The position numbers and the translations under genes were made by a program. The notes below the pieces were generated by a model that saw nothing but the letters and a program-made list of their open reading frames with translations, had not been told where the DNA came from and did no database searches. Positions 34,971-43,697 of a stretch of DNA of 64,000 bases are shown here, in pieces (positions within the stretch are counted from its first letter, which is position 1; each line of letters begins with the position of its first letter). This DNA comes from Pseudomonas sp. Irchel s3b2 (GTDB taxonomy: Bacteria; Pseudomonadota; Gammaproteobacteria; Pseudomonadales; Pseudomonadaceae), in the NCBI RefSeq assembly GCF_900187445.1, contig NZ_FYEB01000014.1, positions 62,001 to 126,000 of the forward strand, given 5' to 3'.

Positions 34971-35843
34971 TCAGAGTTGATTCAGGGGGATCTTCAGGTA
35001 CGTCACGCCATTGTCTTCCGCCGGCGGCAGATTCCCCGCCCGCACATTCACCTGAATCGCCGGTAACAACAACGTCGGCATGTCCAACCCGGCATCGCGC
35101 CGGGTACGCATGGCGACGAACGTGGCCTCATCAATGCCGTCGTGAATATGAATGTTGCTTTGGCGTTGCTCGCCAACCGTGCTCTGGCATTGCGGGGCGC
35201 GGCCAGTGGGCGGGTAATCATGGCAGACGTAGAGGCGCACGCTGGCGGGGAAGGCCAACAGTTTCTGGATCGAGGCAAACATCTGGTTGGCGTTGCCGCC
35301 GGGGAAGTCGCAGCGCGCGGTGCCGACGTCCGGCATGAACAAGGTATCGCCGACCAGAATCATATCGCCGTCAATCAAATAAGCCATATCCGCCGGGGTA
35401 TGCCCGGGAACATGCAGGGCGGTGGCCTTGAGGTTGCCAATGCGAAATGACTCGTTAGGCGCGAACAGGTGATCGAACTGTGAACCGTCGACAGGAAATT
35501 CCGTTTCCAGATTGAACAGGCTTTTGAACACTGCCTGAACCTTGTTGATCGACTGACCGATCGCAATCTTGCCCCCCAGTTCCCGGCGCAGGTAAGGCGC
35601 GGCCGACAGGTGATCGGCATGGGCATGGGTTTCCAGCAGCCATTGCACCTGCAGCTGGTGTTCGCGCACGAAGGCGATGATTTTATCGGCCTGGACAGTC
35701 GCGGTGCGCCCGGCGGCGGGGTCGTAATCCAGCACCGGGTCGACAATCGCGCAGTACCCGCCATCGTGCTCATGGATCACGTAGCTGAAGGTCTTTGATG
35801 CGGGGTCGAGGAAGGCTTCAATCAAGGCGGGCATGGTGGGCAT
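34971..35843 (-). CDS. metallo-beta-lactamase-fold persulfide dioxygenase-like protein (ETHE1/Blh type)
   Basis: The 290-residue protein has the MBL motif THAHADHLSAAPYLRRELG (HxHxDH), a second metal His (VPGHTPADMAYLI), the Asp of GDTLFMPDVGTARCDFPGG and CHDYPP, all as in ETHE1/Blh enzymes. These iron enzymes oxidise glutathione persulfide to sulfite. The start at 35843 is preferred; further upstream ATG at 35876 is non-family. It is divergent from a TauE/SafE exporter gene, a logical partner for removing sulfite. No BigR-type regulator is adjacent. Confidence 0.88.
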   Translation of the reverse strand: MPTMPALIEAFLDPASKTFSYVIHEHDGGYCAIVDPVLDYDPAAGRTATVQADKIIAFVREHQLQVQWLLETHAHADHLSAAPYLRRELGGKIAIGQSINKVQAVFKSLFNLETEFPVDGSQFDHLFAPNESFRIGNLKATALHVPGHTPADMAYLIDGDMILVGDTLFMPDVGTARCDFPGGNANQMFASIQKLLAFPASVRLYVCHDYPPTGRAPQCQSTVGEQRQSNIHIHDGIDEATFVAMRTRRDAGLDMPTLLLPAIQVNVRAGNLPPAEDNGVTYLKIPLNQL

Positions 35844-35993
35844 TTCTTCTTGGATAAGTCTTGAGGTTAGTTTCATTTTCCCTGGGTTGACCAGCCCCGC
35901 ATCAATTCAATTAATGAAAAAAACTGTGCGGCCTCTATCCTGTTACTCAATCGATACCGGGCGTTCCCGGCTTTTCTGGATCACGAGTGTTCT

Positions 35994-36800
35994 ATGTTGT
36001 TGGCAAGTTTTTTTGGCCTGGTCATGGGCCTGGTGCTCGGTTTGACCGGCGCTGGTGGCGGTATTCTTGCGGTGCCGGCCTTGGTGCTGGGATTGGGATT
36101 AAGCATGACTCAAGCGGCACCCGTCGCCTTGTTTGCGGTGGGCAGTGCGGCGGCGATCGGTGCGATAGACGGTTTGCGCCATGGCCTGGTGCGCTATCGC
36201 GCGGCGTTGTTGATTGCTCTGCTGGGCGCGGTGTTTTCGCCGGTGGGCATCTACTTCGCCCATCAGTTACCGGAAAAAGTTCTGATGATCCTGTTCAGTC
36301 TGCTGATGGTCATGGTGGCCTGGCGAATGCTGCGCCGGGAAAAGCACGACGTCGGTCCAAGCGATCACGGGCATGCCAACTGGGGCCAGAAGAACTGCAT
36401 GCTCGATCAACAGACCGGGCGCTTTTCATGGACTGCCAAATGCACGGCAACCCTGGCGGCACTCGGCGCGGTGACCGGCGTTGTCTCCGGCCTGCTTGGG
36501 GTGGGTGGCGGGTTTCTGATTGTCCCGGCGTTCAAGCAACTGACCGATGTGCAGATGCGCGGGATCGTCGCCACGTCGTTGATGGTGATCAGCCTGATCT
36601 CGGTGATCGGCGTGATCGGCGCGTTTCATGCCGGGGTGCGGATCGATGGTTTGGGCGTGTCGTTCATTGTCGCCAGCATCGTCGGGATGATCCTCGGTCG
36701 AAAACTCTGCGCGCGGGTGCCGGCCCGAGGGCTGCAGATCGGCTTCGCCAGCGTCTGTGTGGTGATCGCCGTTTACATGCTGTTTAGAGCGCTCGCCTAG
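35994..36800 (+). CDS. TauE/SafE-family sulfite/anion exporter
   Basis: The 268-residue membrane protein shows the TauE/SafE duplicated repeat: FFGLVMGLVLGLTGAGGGILAVPAL at the N-terminus and VTGVVSGLLGVGGGFLIVPAFKQL in the second half, with about eight helices. Members export sulfite, sulfoacetate or related anions. The divergent neighbour is a persulfide dioxygenase-like gene, whose product is sulfite, so sulfite export is the likely role. Confidence 0.88.
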   Translation: MLLASFFGLVMGLVLGLTGAGGGILAVPALVLGLGLSMTQAAPVALFAVGSAAAIGAIDGLRHGLVRYRAALLIALLGAVFSPVGIYFAHQLPEKVLMILFSLLMVMVAWRMLRREKHDVGPSDHGHANWGQKNCMLDQQTGRFSWTAKCTATLAALGAVTGVVSGLLGVGGGFLIVPAFKQLTDVQMRGIVATSLMVISLISVIGVIGAFHAGVRIDGLGVSFIVASIVGMILGRKLCARVPARGLQIGFASVCVVIAVYMLFRALA

Positions 36801-37009
36801 CGGGCACCGGTTCCTGTGGACGCCAGTCCGGTCCACAGGCTTACACCCTAAGTTCCGGGTCTGGCTAGCGGGCGGTCTTACGCCGAATTTGCCGCGCGCT
36901 ACCCGCCAATCCAAAGCAGCTGACAACCGCCCCGAAGGCAGCGTATGACGCCGCCGGTCAGCTTTCGATAATCGCCTCCGACATCAAGTCCCCCGTTGCG
37001 GAGCGCGTC

Positions 37010-38194
37010 ATGCACAACAATAAGAACTTCAAGCATCGTTTCTTGCCGGCCCTCATCGCCAGCCTGTCGTCCCTTGGCCTGAGCTCAATGGCCGAGGCCG
37101 AGATCATGCTGTACGACAAGGACCAGACCACGTTCTCCACGGATGGCTACATCAACGCCTTCTATGTGAACAGCGACGTGGACCGGGCCGGCGAGCAGTA
37201 CGACCGGCGTCAGGCGCGGGTGAAGATGGGGTTTCTGCCCAACTACCTGGGTTTCAACATGGGCAAGCAGGTCGATGACCTCAAGCTCGGCGCCCGCGCC
37301 TCGTTCTGGGTGACCATCAACGACAGCGAAACCAACGGCACCGACACCGCCATCGACGTGCGGCAGTTCTACGGCACGGTGGCCAATCCAGAGTGGGGCG
37401 AGGTGTTGATCGGCAAGGACTTCGGCCTGTTTGCCCGCTCCAACATCCTGCTCGACGAATTGCTCGCCGGCTACGGTCAGGTCAGCGATACGTTGGGCCT
37501 GGTGGACGGCGGCGGGGTGTCGTTCGGCAACATCGGCAGCGGTTACCCGTACCCGTTCCCGACGTCGCAGATTACCTATCGCACCCCGGTGATGGACGGT
37601 TTGCGGGTGGCGGTGGGGATCATGGACCCGGTCGATACCAACGACAGCAGCGCGACGGGCAAGGCGTATCAGGAGAACCCCCGCACCGAGAGCGAGATCA
37701 CCTATCAGTTCGACGTCGGCGGGGCGAAGATTTACAGCTGGCTCAACGGCAGCTACCAGACTTCGGACAACACCGACTCCAGCGTCGAGTCCGTCACCTC
37801 CAAAGGCGTCGGCTACGGTGTGCAGGCGAAGATGGGCGGGCTGTCGCTGACCGGCTCCGGTTTCCAGGCCAAGGGCATCAACCCGTTCTTCACCAACAAC
37901 GCCGGCGAACCGACCCTGCGCAATGTCGACAGCGACGGTTACCTGTTGCAGGGCTCCTATAAACTCGGCAAAAACCGCCTGGCGCTGTCTTACGGCAAGA
38001 CCGAGGACGACGGCAACGGCGTGGTCGGCAGCGGCGCCGATTACGAGACCCGCGGCATTGCGCTGTTCCATGACGTCAACGACAACCTGAAGTTGGTGGC
38101 CGAGTACAACCAGTTCGAAATCAATGGCCATGACACCAGCGCCCAGAATGAAGACACCGATACATTTGCGGTGGGGGCGGTGTTGACCTGGTAA
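37010..38194 (+). CDS. general outer-membrane porin
   Basis: The 394-residue protein has a signal peptide ending at SMAEA (about residue 30) and then a beta-barrel of the Gram-negative porin family (DGYINAFYVNSDVDRAGEQYDRRQARVKMGFLPNYLGFNMG, VRQFYGTVANPEWGEVLIGKDFGLF). It ends with an aromatic residue (VGAVLTW), as needed for barrel assembly. It lies upstream of nosP and the alcohol oxidation island on the same strand, separated by a REP element. The substrate is unknown. Confidence 0.88.
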   Translation: MHNNKNFKHRFLPALIASLSSLGLSSMAEAEIMLYDKDQTTFSTDGYINAFYVNSDVDRAGEQYDRRQARVKMGFLPNYLGFNMGKQVDDLKLGARASFWVTINDSETNGTDTAIDVRQFYGTVANPEWGEVLIGKDFGLFARSNILLDELLAGYGQVSDTLGLVDGGGVSFGNIGSGYPYPFPTSQITYRTPVMDGLRVAVGIMDPVDTNDSSATGKAYQENPRTESEITYQFDVGGAKIYSWLNGSYQTSDNTDSSVESVTSKGVGYGVQAKMGGLSLTGSGFQAKGINPFFTNNAGEPTLRNVDSDGYLLQGSYKLGKNRLALSYGKTEDDGNGVVGSGADYETRGIALFHDVNDNLKLVAEYNQFEINGHDTSAQNEDTDTFAVGAVLTW

Positions 38195-38201
38195 TGCAGA
38201 T

Positions 38202-38301
38202 CCCCTGTAGGAGCGAGGCTTGCCCGCGAAAGCGGTGTGTCAGTCGACATGAATGTTGAATGTGACGGCCTCTTCGCGGGCAAGCCTCGCTCCTGCAGGG
38301 G
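38202..38301. repeat. REP pair (CTGTAGGAGCGAGGCTTGCCCGCG family)
   Basis: Left copy 38202-38230 and inverted right copy 38273-38301 lie between the porin gene and the nosP promoter. Confidence 0.9.
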
Positions 38302-38356
38302 AATTCGGTGGTTTGAGGATGCCGTCCGGCTCTCATCCCATCGAACCACCCACCCG

Positions 38357-38370
38357 CTACCCAAGTAGCA
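38357..38370 (+). promoter_or_regulatory. 14-bp dyad shared by ped-island promoters (nosP copy)
   Basis: CTACCCAAGTAGCA lies 65 bp before the nosP start. It is followed by TTCGTCACC, and the pqqA copy at 54824 is followed by nearly the same bases (TTCGGTCACC). See the shared-motif finding. Confidence 0.55.
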
Positions 38371-38434
38371 TTCGTCACCACCCGCAGGCTTCGTACACTC
38401 GAACCTCATACAGGCGCACCGGCGAGGGGCGAGG

Positions 38435-39598
38435 ATGGAGCAGGTTCAGAACGACGGTGTGGTCAGTGCCATGTCCCAGGCCACCGATGCCCAGCAAGCG
38501 GCTCAGGATCTGGCGCGACAACTCTTGCACCCGCATTTGGGTTTCGTGCTGTTCTTCTGCTCCGCCGAGTACGACTTGCAGGCGCTGGGGCAGGCGTTGC
38601 AACAGAGTTTCGGCGGCATTCGTCTGGTGGGCTGCACCAGCGCCGGGGAAATCACCCCCCAAGGTTATGGCCGCAGCTGCGTGACGGCGGTGGGCTTCGA
38701 TCATCGGCACTTTTCCATCTCCACCGAACTGATCGACGAGATGGAGCATTTCAGCCTGATCGATGCCCAGCAAATGGTCGAGCGACTGGTCAGTGGCTGT
38801 CGCAGCAATACCTTGGCGCCGATCAAGGGCAACAGCTTTGCCCTGACCCTGCTCGATGGCTTGTCCAGCCGTGAAGAAATGGTTCTCGCCGCCTTGAGCG
38901 CGGCGTTGGGCGACATTCCGCATTTCGGCGGTTCGGCCGGCGACGACAACTACCTGACCCACACCCATGTGTATTTCGGCGGTGAGTTTCACAGCGGCGC
39001 GGCGGTGGTGGTGCTGGTCAATACCTGGCTGGACTTCGAAGTTTTCACCACCCACCACATCCTGCCCAGGGCCGAGAAACTGGTGGTCACCGCGGCCGAC
39101 AGCGCCTCGCGCCGAGTTTTTGAACTCAACGCCGAACCGGCCGCCGAGGAGTACGCCCGGCACATCGGCGTGGCGGTGGCCGACCTCGATTATCGGATCT
39201 TTGCCGCGCACCCGTTGGCGGTGCGGATCAACGATCAGTATTACGTGCGGGCGATCCAGCAGGTTCATCCGGACCTGAGTCTGAGTTTTTACTGTGCGGT
39301 GGAAAACGGCATCGTCCTCACCGTCATGACCCCTGGCCCCATGCTACCAAATCTGCAACGCCTGTTCGACGGTTTGCAGGAACGTCTCGGGGAGCTGTTG
39401 CTGACCATCGGCTGCGACTGTTTTCTCAGGCGTCTGGAACTGGAAGACGGCGGCAATCTCGAGCAGATCGGCGCGTTTCTGCGGGACCAGCGGGTGATGG
39501 GTTTCAACACCTACGGAGAACAGTTCAATGGCATGCACATCAACCAGACCTTCACCGGGGTTGCCATTGCCCGAGGCCGCTCCCCTGGACAGCGCTGA
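38435..39598 (+). CDS. nosP: NosP, FIST-domain nitric-oxide-sensing haem protein
   Basis: The 387-residue protein has FIST_N (about 25-220, GFVLFFCSAEYDLQALGQALQQ, VGCTSAGEI, FGGSAGDDN) and FIST_C domains (about 225-375, YARHIGVAVADLDYRIFAAHPLAVRIND, LLTIGCDCFLRRLEL, GFNTYGEQFNGMHINQTFT). The neighbouring histidine kinase overlaps it by 71 bp; this FIST-kinase pair corresponds to NosP-NahK of P. aeruginosa, in which NosP binds NO through haem and controls the kinase. The ATG at 38435 has a purine-rich GAGG upstream. Confidence 0.85.
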   Translation: MEQVQNDGVVSAMSQATDAQQAAQDLARQLLHPHLGFVLFFCSAEYDLQALGQALQQSFGGIRLVGCTSAGEITPQGYGRSCVTAVGFDHRHFSISTELIDEMEHFSLIDAQQMVERLVSGCRSNTLAPIKGNSFALTLLDGLSSREEMVLAALSAALGDIPHFGGSAGDDNYLTHTHVYFGGEFHSGAAVVVLVNTWLDFEVFTTHHILPRAEKLVVTAADSASRRVFELNAEPAAEEYARHIGVAVADLDYRIFAAHPLAVRINDQYYVRAIQQVHPDLSLSFYCAVENGIVLTVMTPGPMLPNLQRLFDGLQERLGELLLTIGCDCFLRRLELEDGGNLEQIGAFLRDQRVMGFNTYGEQFNGMHINQTFTGVAIARGRSPGQR

Positions 39599-42161
39599 CC
39601 TTCAGGCGCAGATCGCCAGCCTGCGCCACGAAAACCACAAACTGCAGCGCATCAATGGCGCGCTGATCGAGCGCATCGAATCCGGCATCACCCGGGGCAA
39701 CGACCCGTATGCGGCGTTCCAGCATTCGGTGGTGCTGGCCGAGCAGGTGCGTGAACGCACCGATGCCCTGAACCAGGCCATGGCCGAACTCAAGGCCGGC
39801 AATCATTTGCTCAGCGAGGCACGGCTGCGTGCCGAAACCGCCCATCAACACTTGATCGACGCCATCGAAAGCATTTCCGACGCCTTTGTATTGTTCGATG
39901 CCGAGCAGCGGATCGTGCTGTTCAACAGCCGCTTCAAGGCGTTTTGGGGCAACAGTCGAGTGCGGATCACCGCCGGCATGCGCCTGCGCGAGGTCAAACG
40001 GTTGATGACCGCTACCGGACTGTTCAGCGAAGAACCTCGCGGCCATGCCGACGAAAACCTGCTCTATCGCCTGCACAATGGGCGCTGGCTGCAAGTCAGC
40101 GAACGGCCGACTCAGGAAGGTGGACGGGTGTTCCTGTTCACTGACATTACCGACGTCAAACTCAGTGAAACCCTGCGCCGCGAGCAGGCCGTGGCGCAGA
40201 AGTCGCACTTGTTGCAACGAGCGGTCGATAACCTGTCCCAAGGGGTGGCGATGGTCAACGCCGAGGGCATTCTGGAACTGTGGAACCGGCGTTTCCTGGA
40301 ACTCAGCGGCCTGGCCCCGGTGGCGGCCCATCGGCCGTTCGCCGAAGTAATCGCCGACAGCGAACTGAACCTGCTGACCCCGGCCAGTCGCGATGCAAAC
40401 GGGCGGCACGTGCAGGAATGCGAGCAGCGCCTCTATGATGGCCGGGTGCTGGAAATCCGCACCCATCCATTGCCCACCGGCGGTTTCGTCAACACCTTCA
40501 CCGACATCACCGAACGCTATCAGCACGCCGAAGCCCTCAGTGAAAGCGAGCGCTGGATTCGCCTGATCACCGATCATGTGCCGGCGCTGATCGCCTACCT
40601 GAATGCCGATCTGGTCTATGAGTTCACTAACAAGGTCTACGAAGAATGGTACTGCTGGCCCCGGGGCGTGATGCTCGGGCAGAGCCTGCGCGAAGTGCAT
40701 AGCGAACAGCATTATCAGCGCCTGGAAGCCTACGTGGAGCGGGCGCTGGCCGGCGAGAGCGTGACGTTCGAATTTGCCGAAACCAACATCAATAATCAGG
40801 AGCGCTACATGCTGCGCTCCTACGTGCCCAATCGCCTGGCCACCGGGGAAGTGGTGGGGATTTTTGTGTTGATCCGCGACATCACTGAGCGCCGCCGCAC
40901 CGCCGAGGCGCTGCATCAGGCCTATCAGAATCTTGAGTTGCGGGTGCGTGAACGCACCACCGAACTGACCACCCTCAATGACCAATTGCTGCGCGAAATC
41001 GATGAGCGCCGTCGCGTGGAGTCACGCTTGCGCGAGGCCAAGCTCGAGGCCGAGCAGGCCAACCTGTCGAAGACCAAATTTCTCGCCGCCGTCAGCCACG
41101 ACCTGCTGCAACCGCTGAATGCCGCACGTCTGTTTACCAGCGCGTTGCTGGAACGCCGGGAGCCGATGGCCAACGAGATTCTGGTGCGCAACGTCAGCAA
41201 TTCCCTGGAAGACGTGGAAAACCTGCTGGGCACCCTGGTGGACATTTCCAAACTCGATGCCGGGGTGATCAAAGCCGACATTGCGCCATTTGCTTTGAGC
41301 GAATTGCTGGAGAATCTCGCCGCCGAATACACCCAAGTGGCCCGCAGCGAAGGCCTCGAGCTGCATTTCATCCCGTGTTCGGCACTGGTGCGCAGCGACA
41401 TTCAATTGCTCGCGCGGATCCTGCGTAATCTGCTGAGCAATGCCATTCGCTACACCTACAACGGGCGCGTGGTGCTCGGCTGCCGGCGTCATCACCAGCG
41501 GCTGACGATCGAAGTCTGGGACAGCGGCATGGGCATTGCCGAAAACCGTCTGGAGGAGATTTTTCAGGAATTCAAACGCGGTGACGTGCAGCGTCCGGAT
41601 CAGGATCGCGGCTTGGGGCTGGGTCTGGCGATAGTGGAGAAAATCGCCCGCATTCTTGGCCACCGGATTCACGTGCGTTCGTGGCCGGGCAAAGGCTCGA
41701 TGTTTTCCGTCGAAGTACCCTTGAGTGCCACGGCGCCGAAGGCATTGCCGAGCCTGCTGATGAGTGAGCCCATGCTCGAGCGCCTGCGCGGTGCACGGGT
41801 GTGGGTGCTGGACAATGACGCGGCCATTTGTGCCGGGATGCGCACCTTGCTCGAAGGGTGGGGCTGCCGGGTGGTCACGGCGTTGTCGGAGGAGGACCTG
41901 GCGCGGCAAGTGGATAATTATCACGACGAAGCCGACCTGCTGATTGCCGACTATCACCTGGATGACGAGAAGAATGGTGTCGACGCCGTGGCCCGCATCA
42001 ACGCCCGCCGCGCTTCAGCGATCCCGGCGATGATGATCACCGCCAACTACAGCAACGAACTCAAACAGCAGATCCGCGAACTGGGCCATACCCTGATGCA
42101 CAAACCGGTGCGGCCGATGAAGCTCAAGACGGCGATGAGTCATTTGCTTGGCCGGCCCTGA
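39528..42161 (+). CDS. nahK: hybrid sensor histidine kinase NahK/ErcS'-type
   Basis: The 877-residue kinase has an N-terminal coiled coil (about 20-110), three PAS-like domains (about 115-215, 230-330, 340-460), a second coiled coil, the H-box with His524 (FLAAVSHDLLQPLNAARLF), an ATPase domain (NLLSNAIRYT, DSGMGIAENRLEEIF, GLGLGLAIVEKIA) and a C-terminal receiver with Asp808 (LLIADYHLDD). No membrane segment is seen, so it is cytoplasmic. This is the NahK/ErcS' type, partner of NosP. The adjacent PedR1/AgmR gene and the second kinase ErcS suggest cross-talk with alcohol sensing. Confidence 0.9.
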   Translation: MACTSTRPSPGLPLPEAAPLDSADLQAQIASLRHENHKLQRINGALIERIESGITRGNDPYAAFQHSVVLAEQVRERTDALNQAMAELKAGNHLLSEARLRAETAHQHLIDAIESISDAFVLFDAEQRIVLFNSRFKAFWGNSRVRITAGMRLREVKRLMTATGLFSEEPRGHADENLLYRLHNGRWLQVSERPTQEGGRVFLFTDITDVKLSETLRREQAVAQKSHLLQRAVDNLSQGVAMVNAEGILELWNRRFLELSGLAPVAAHRPFAEVIADSELNLLTPASRDANGRHVQECEQRLYDGRVLEIRTHPLPTGGFVNTFTDITERYQHAEALSESERWIRLITDHVPALIAYLNADLVYEFTNKVYEEWYCWPRGVMLGQSLREVHSEQHYQRLEAYVERALAGESVTFEFAETNINNQERYMLRSYVPNRLATGEVVGIFVLIRDITERRRTAEALHQAYQNLELRVRERTTELTTLNDQLLREIDERRRVESRLREAKLEAEQANLSKTKFLAAVSHDLLQPLNAARLFTSALLERREPMANEILVRNVSNSLEDVENLLGTLVDISKLDAGVIKADIAPFALSELLENLAAEYTQVARSEGLELHFIPCSALVRSDIQLLARILRNLLSNAIRYTYNGRVVLGCRRHHQRLTIEVWDSGMGIAENRLEEIFQEFKRGDVQRPDQDRGLGLGLAIVEKIARILGHRIHVRSWPGKGSMFSVEVPLSATAPKALPSLLMSEPMLERLRGARVWVLDNDAAICAGMRTLLEGWGCRVVTALSEEDLARQVDNYHDEADLLIADYHLDDEKNGVDAVARINARRASAIPAMMITANYSNELKQQIRELGHTLMHKPVRPMKLKTAMSHLLGRP

Positions 42162-42264
42162 TCGTTCCCACGCTCTGCGTGGGAATGCCTCAATGGACGC
42201 TCTTGGGACTCTTGGAACGCGGAGCGTCCCGGGCTGCATTCCCACGCGGAGCGTGGGAACGATC
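42160..42264. repeat. REP pair (GATCGTTCCCACGC family) overlapping the nahK stop
   Basis: Outer arms GATCGTTCCCACGC and GCGTGGGAACGATC with inner GGACGCTC/GGAGCGTCC copies. The first two bases belong to the nahK stop codon. It separates the convergent nahK and pedR1 genes. Confidence 0.9.
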
Positions 42265-42269
42265 AAGTC

Positions 42270-42935
42270 TCAACGCCGCAAATACGACCCGAAATCAATA
42301 TCCCCGGCACTCAAAATCGCCTGCACCCGATTGTGCACATTGAGTTTGCGCAATATCGCCGAGACGTGGGCCTTGACCGTGGTTTCGGCGATTTCCAGGG
42401 TGTAGGCGATCTGTTTGTTCGATTCGCCTTTGGTCATGCGCTCAAGTACCAGCAACTGCTTGCGGGTCAGTGCCTGGAGCAACTCCGGCGGGAAACTCGG
42501 GGTGTCATTCATCCGGCGATGAGTGCTGCTTTTTTGCGTGCGGATGATGTCCGGCGGCAGGTACACGTTGCCATTGAGAATCTGCTGGATCGCCTCGGTC
42601 ATCTGTACCCGAGGCGAGGACTTGGTGATGAACCCCACCGCGCCATAGGTGATGGCTTGCAGCACGATTTGTTTGTCCTGTTCGGCGGAGACGATCACCA
42701 CCGGAATGGTCGGCGCTTCGTTGCGCAGGTTAATCAGGCCATTGAGGCCATGCATGCCGGGCATGTTCAGGTCGAGCAGGATCAGGTCCAGGTCGTCGTG
42801 TTCCTGAGTCAGGGCCAGGGCGCTGTCGAGGTCGGCGGTTTCCATGACCTCACTGCCGGGGAAACCGTCGCTGATGACGTTATGAATGGCTTCGCGAAAC
42901 AGCGGGTGATCGTCGGCAATCAGAATTTTGTACAT
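42270..42935 (-). CDS. agmR: LuxR-type response regulator PedR1/AgmR/ErbR
   Basis: The 221-residue regulator has a receiver domain with Asp55 (LDLILLDLNMPGMHG) and a NarL/LuxR helix-turn-helix (LTRKQLLVLERMTKGESNKQIAYTLEIAETTVKAHVSAILRKL). It closely resembles AgmR/ErbR (PedR1 in P. putida), the activator of the quinoprotein alcohol dehydrogenase genes. No kinase lies in its own operon; NahK (convergent) and ErcS (18 kb away) are candidates. The 14-bp dyads across this island may be its operators. Confidence 0.9.
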   Translation of the reverse strand: MYKILIADDHPLFREAIHNVISDGFPGSEVMETADLDSALALTQEHDDLDLILLDLNMPGMHGLNGLINLRNEAPTIPVVIVSAEQDKQIVLQAITYGAVGFITKSSPRVQMTEAIQQILNGNVYLPPDIIRTQKSSTHRRMNDTPSFPPELLQALTRKQLLVLERMTKGESNKQIAYTLEIAETTVKAHVSAILRKLNVHNRVQAILSAGDIDFGSYLRR

Positions 42936-42994
42936 GGCCTTTCACCTCATTATTTTTTTGATCCGGGTGTGGCAACAACACGCAAGCACTCACG

Positions 42995-43552
42995 TCAGGG
43001 AAAGGGCTCGGGCCGGGCCGGCGTCACGGGCAGGTTTGCCGCTTGCCATGCATCCAGTCCGTCGCGGTACCAATACAGTGTTTTATAGCCTATGGACGCG
43101 GCGCGTTTTACCGCGTTCCAGCTCAACCAGCAATCGGAGCGGCAGTAAAAGACCAACGGTCGAGTCAGATCGCCCGCCGTCAATTGCTGCAGGTGGCGGG
43201 CGAAATAATCCTGCCACGGGGGCGTCAGGTCGCCGTCACCGGTATTGGCCAGCCAATGGCTGCCGGGCAGGTTTTCGTGGGCCTCGTTTTCGATGAAACG
43301 GCCTTGCAGCCATTGCCGACGGTAGACATCGATCAGTAGCGGCTGCGGCGTGTGCTTGAGCAAGTTTTGCAGGGCCGGCGTGTCGATGATACTTGCCCCC
43401 TGGAGCTGAGTCGGGGTCGGGCTGCGGTACAGACCGATGCGATAACCTTCGGCGGAGAACAGCGCTGTTTCGGCATGCGCGGCGCCCAGCAACAGGCTTA
43501 GCGACAGCGCTGCGAGAGAAGGGCACAGCAGATCACGTCGTGCACGCGGCAT
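42995..43552 (-). CDS. exported rhodanese-like CXXCW protein of PQQ alcohol operons
   Basis: The 185-residue protein has a signal peptide (SLAALSLSLLLGAAHA, cleavage near 27) and a rhodanese-like fold (PLLIDVYRRQWLQGRF, PLVFYCRSDCWLSWNAVKRAASIGYKTLYWYRDGLDAW) with the CxxCW motif CRSDCW in the active-loop position. This periplasmic family is found with PQQ-dependent alcohol catabolism; its exact role is unknown. It lies 59 bp upstream of pedR1/agmR on the same strand and 81 bp downstream of a dyad site. Confidence 0.88.
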   Translation of the reverse strand: MPRARRDLLCPSLAALSLSLLLGAAHAETALFSAEGYRIGLYRSPTPTQLQGASIIDTPALQNLLKHTPQPLLIDVYRRQWLQGRFIENEAHENLPGSHWLANTGDGDLTPPWQDYFARHLQQLTAGDLTRPLVFYCRSDCWLSWNAVKRAASIGYKTLYWYRDGLDAWQAANLPVTPARPEPFP

Positions 43553-43632
43553 GGGGTTCAGTCCTTATAGTTATGAACCCATTACATGCCAGTAGCGGTG
43601 CGTTGTGAATGCGACAATAGACAGGTAAACCA

Positions 43633-43646
43633 GTACTAAAGTAGTA
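43633..43646. promoter_or_regulatory. 14-bp dyad shared by ped-island promoters (CXXCW copy)
   Basis: GTACTAAAGTAGTA lies 81 bp upstream of the CXXCW-protein start, between that gene and the permease gene stop. Confidence 0.6.
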
Positions 43647-43658
43647 ATTTGCCCTGTT

Positions 43659-43689
43659 GATCGTTCCCACGCTCTGCGTGGGAACGATC
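43659..43689. repeat. single REP palindrome
   Basis: GATCGTTCCCACGC and GCGTGGGAACGATC form a perfect 14-bp hairpin with a TCT loop, just after the ABC permease stop. Confidence 0.9.
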
Positions 43690-43697
43690 CGGAGTAG

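Noticed and set aside
39552..40985. 477-codon open frame antisense to nahK
   Set aside because: Shadow of the PAS region; no start signal or domain, and nahK shows clear kinase motifs on the other strand.
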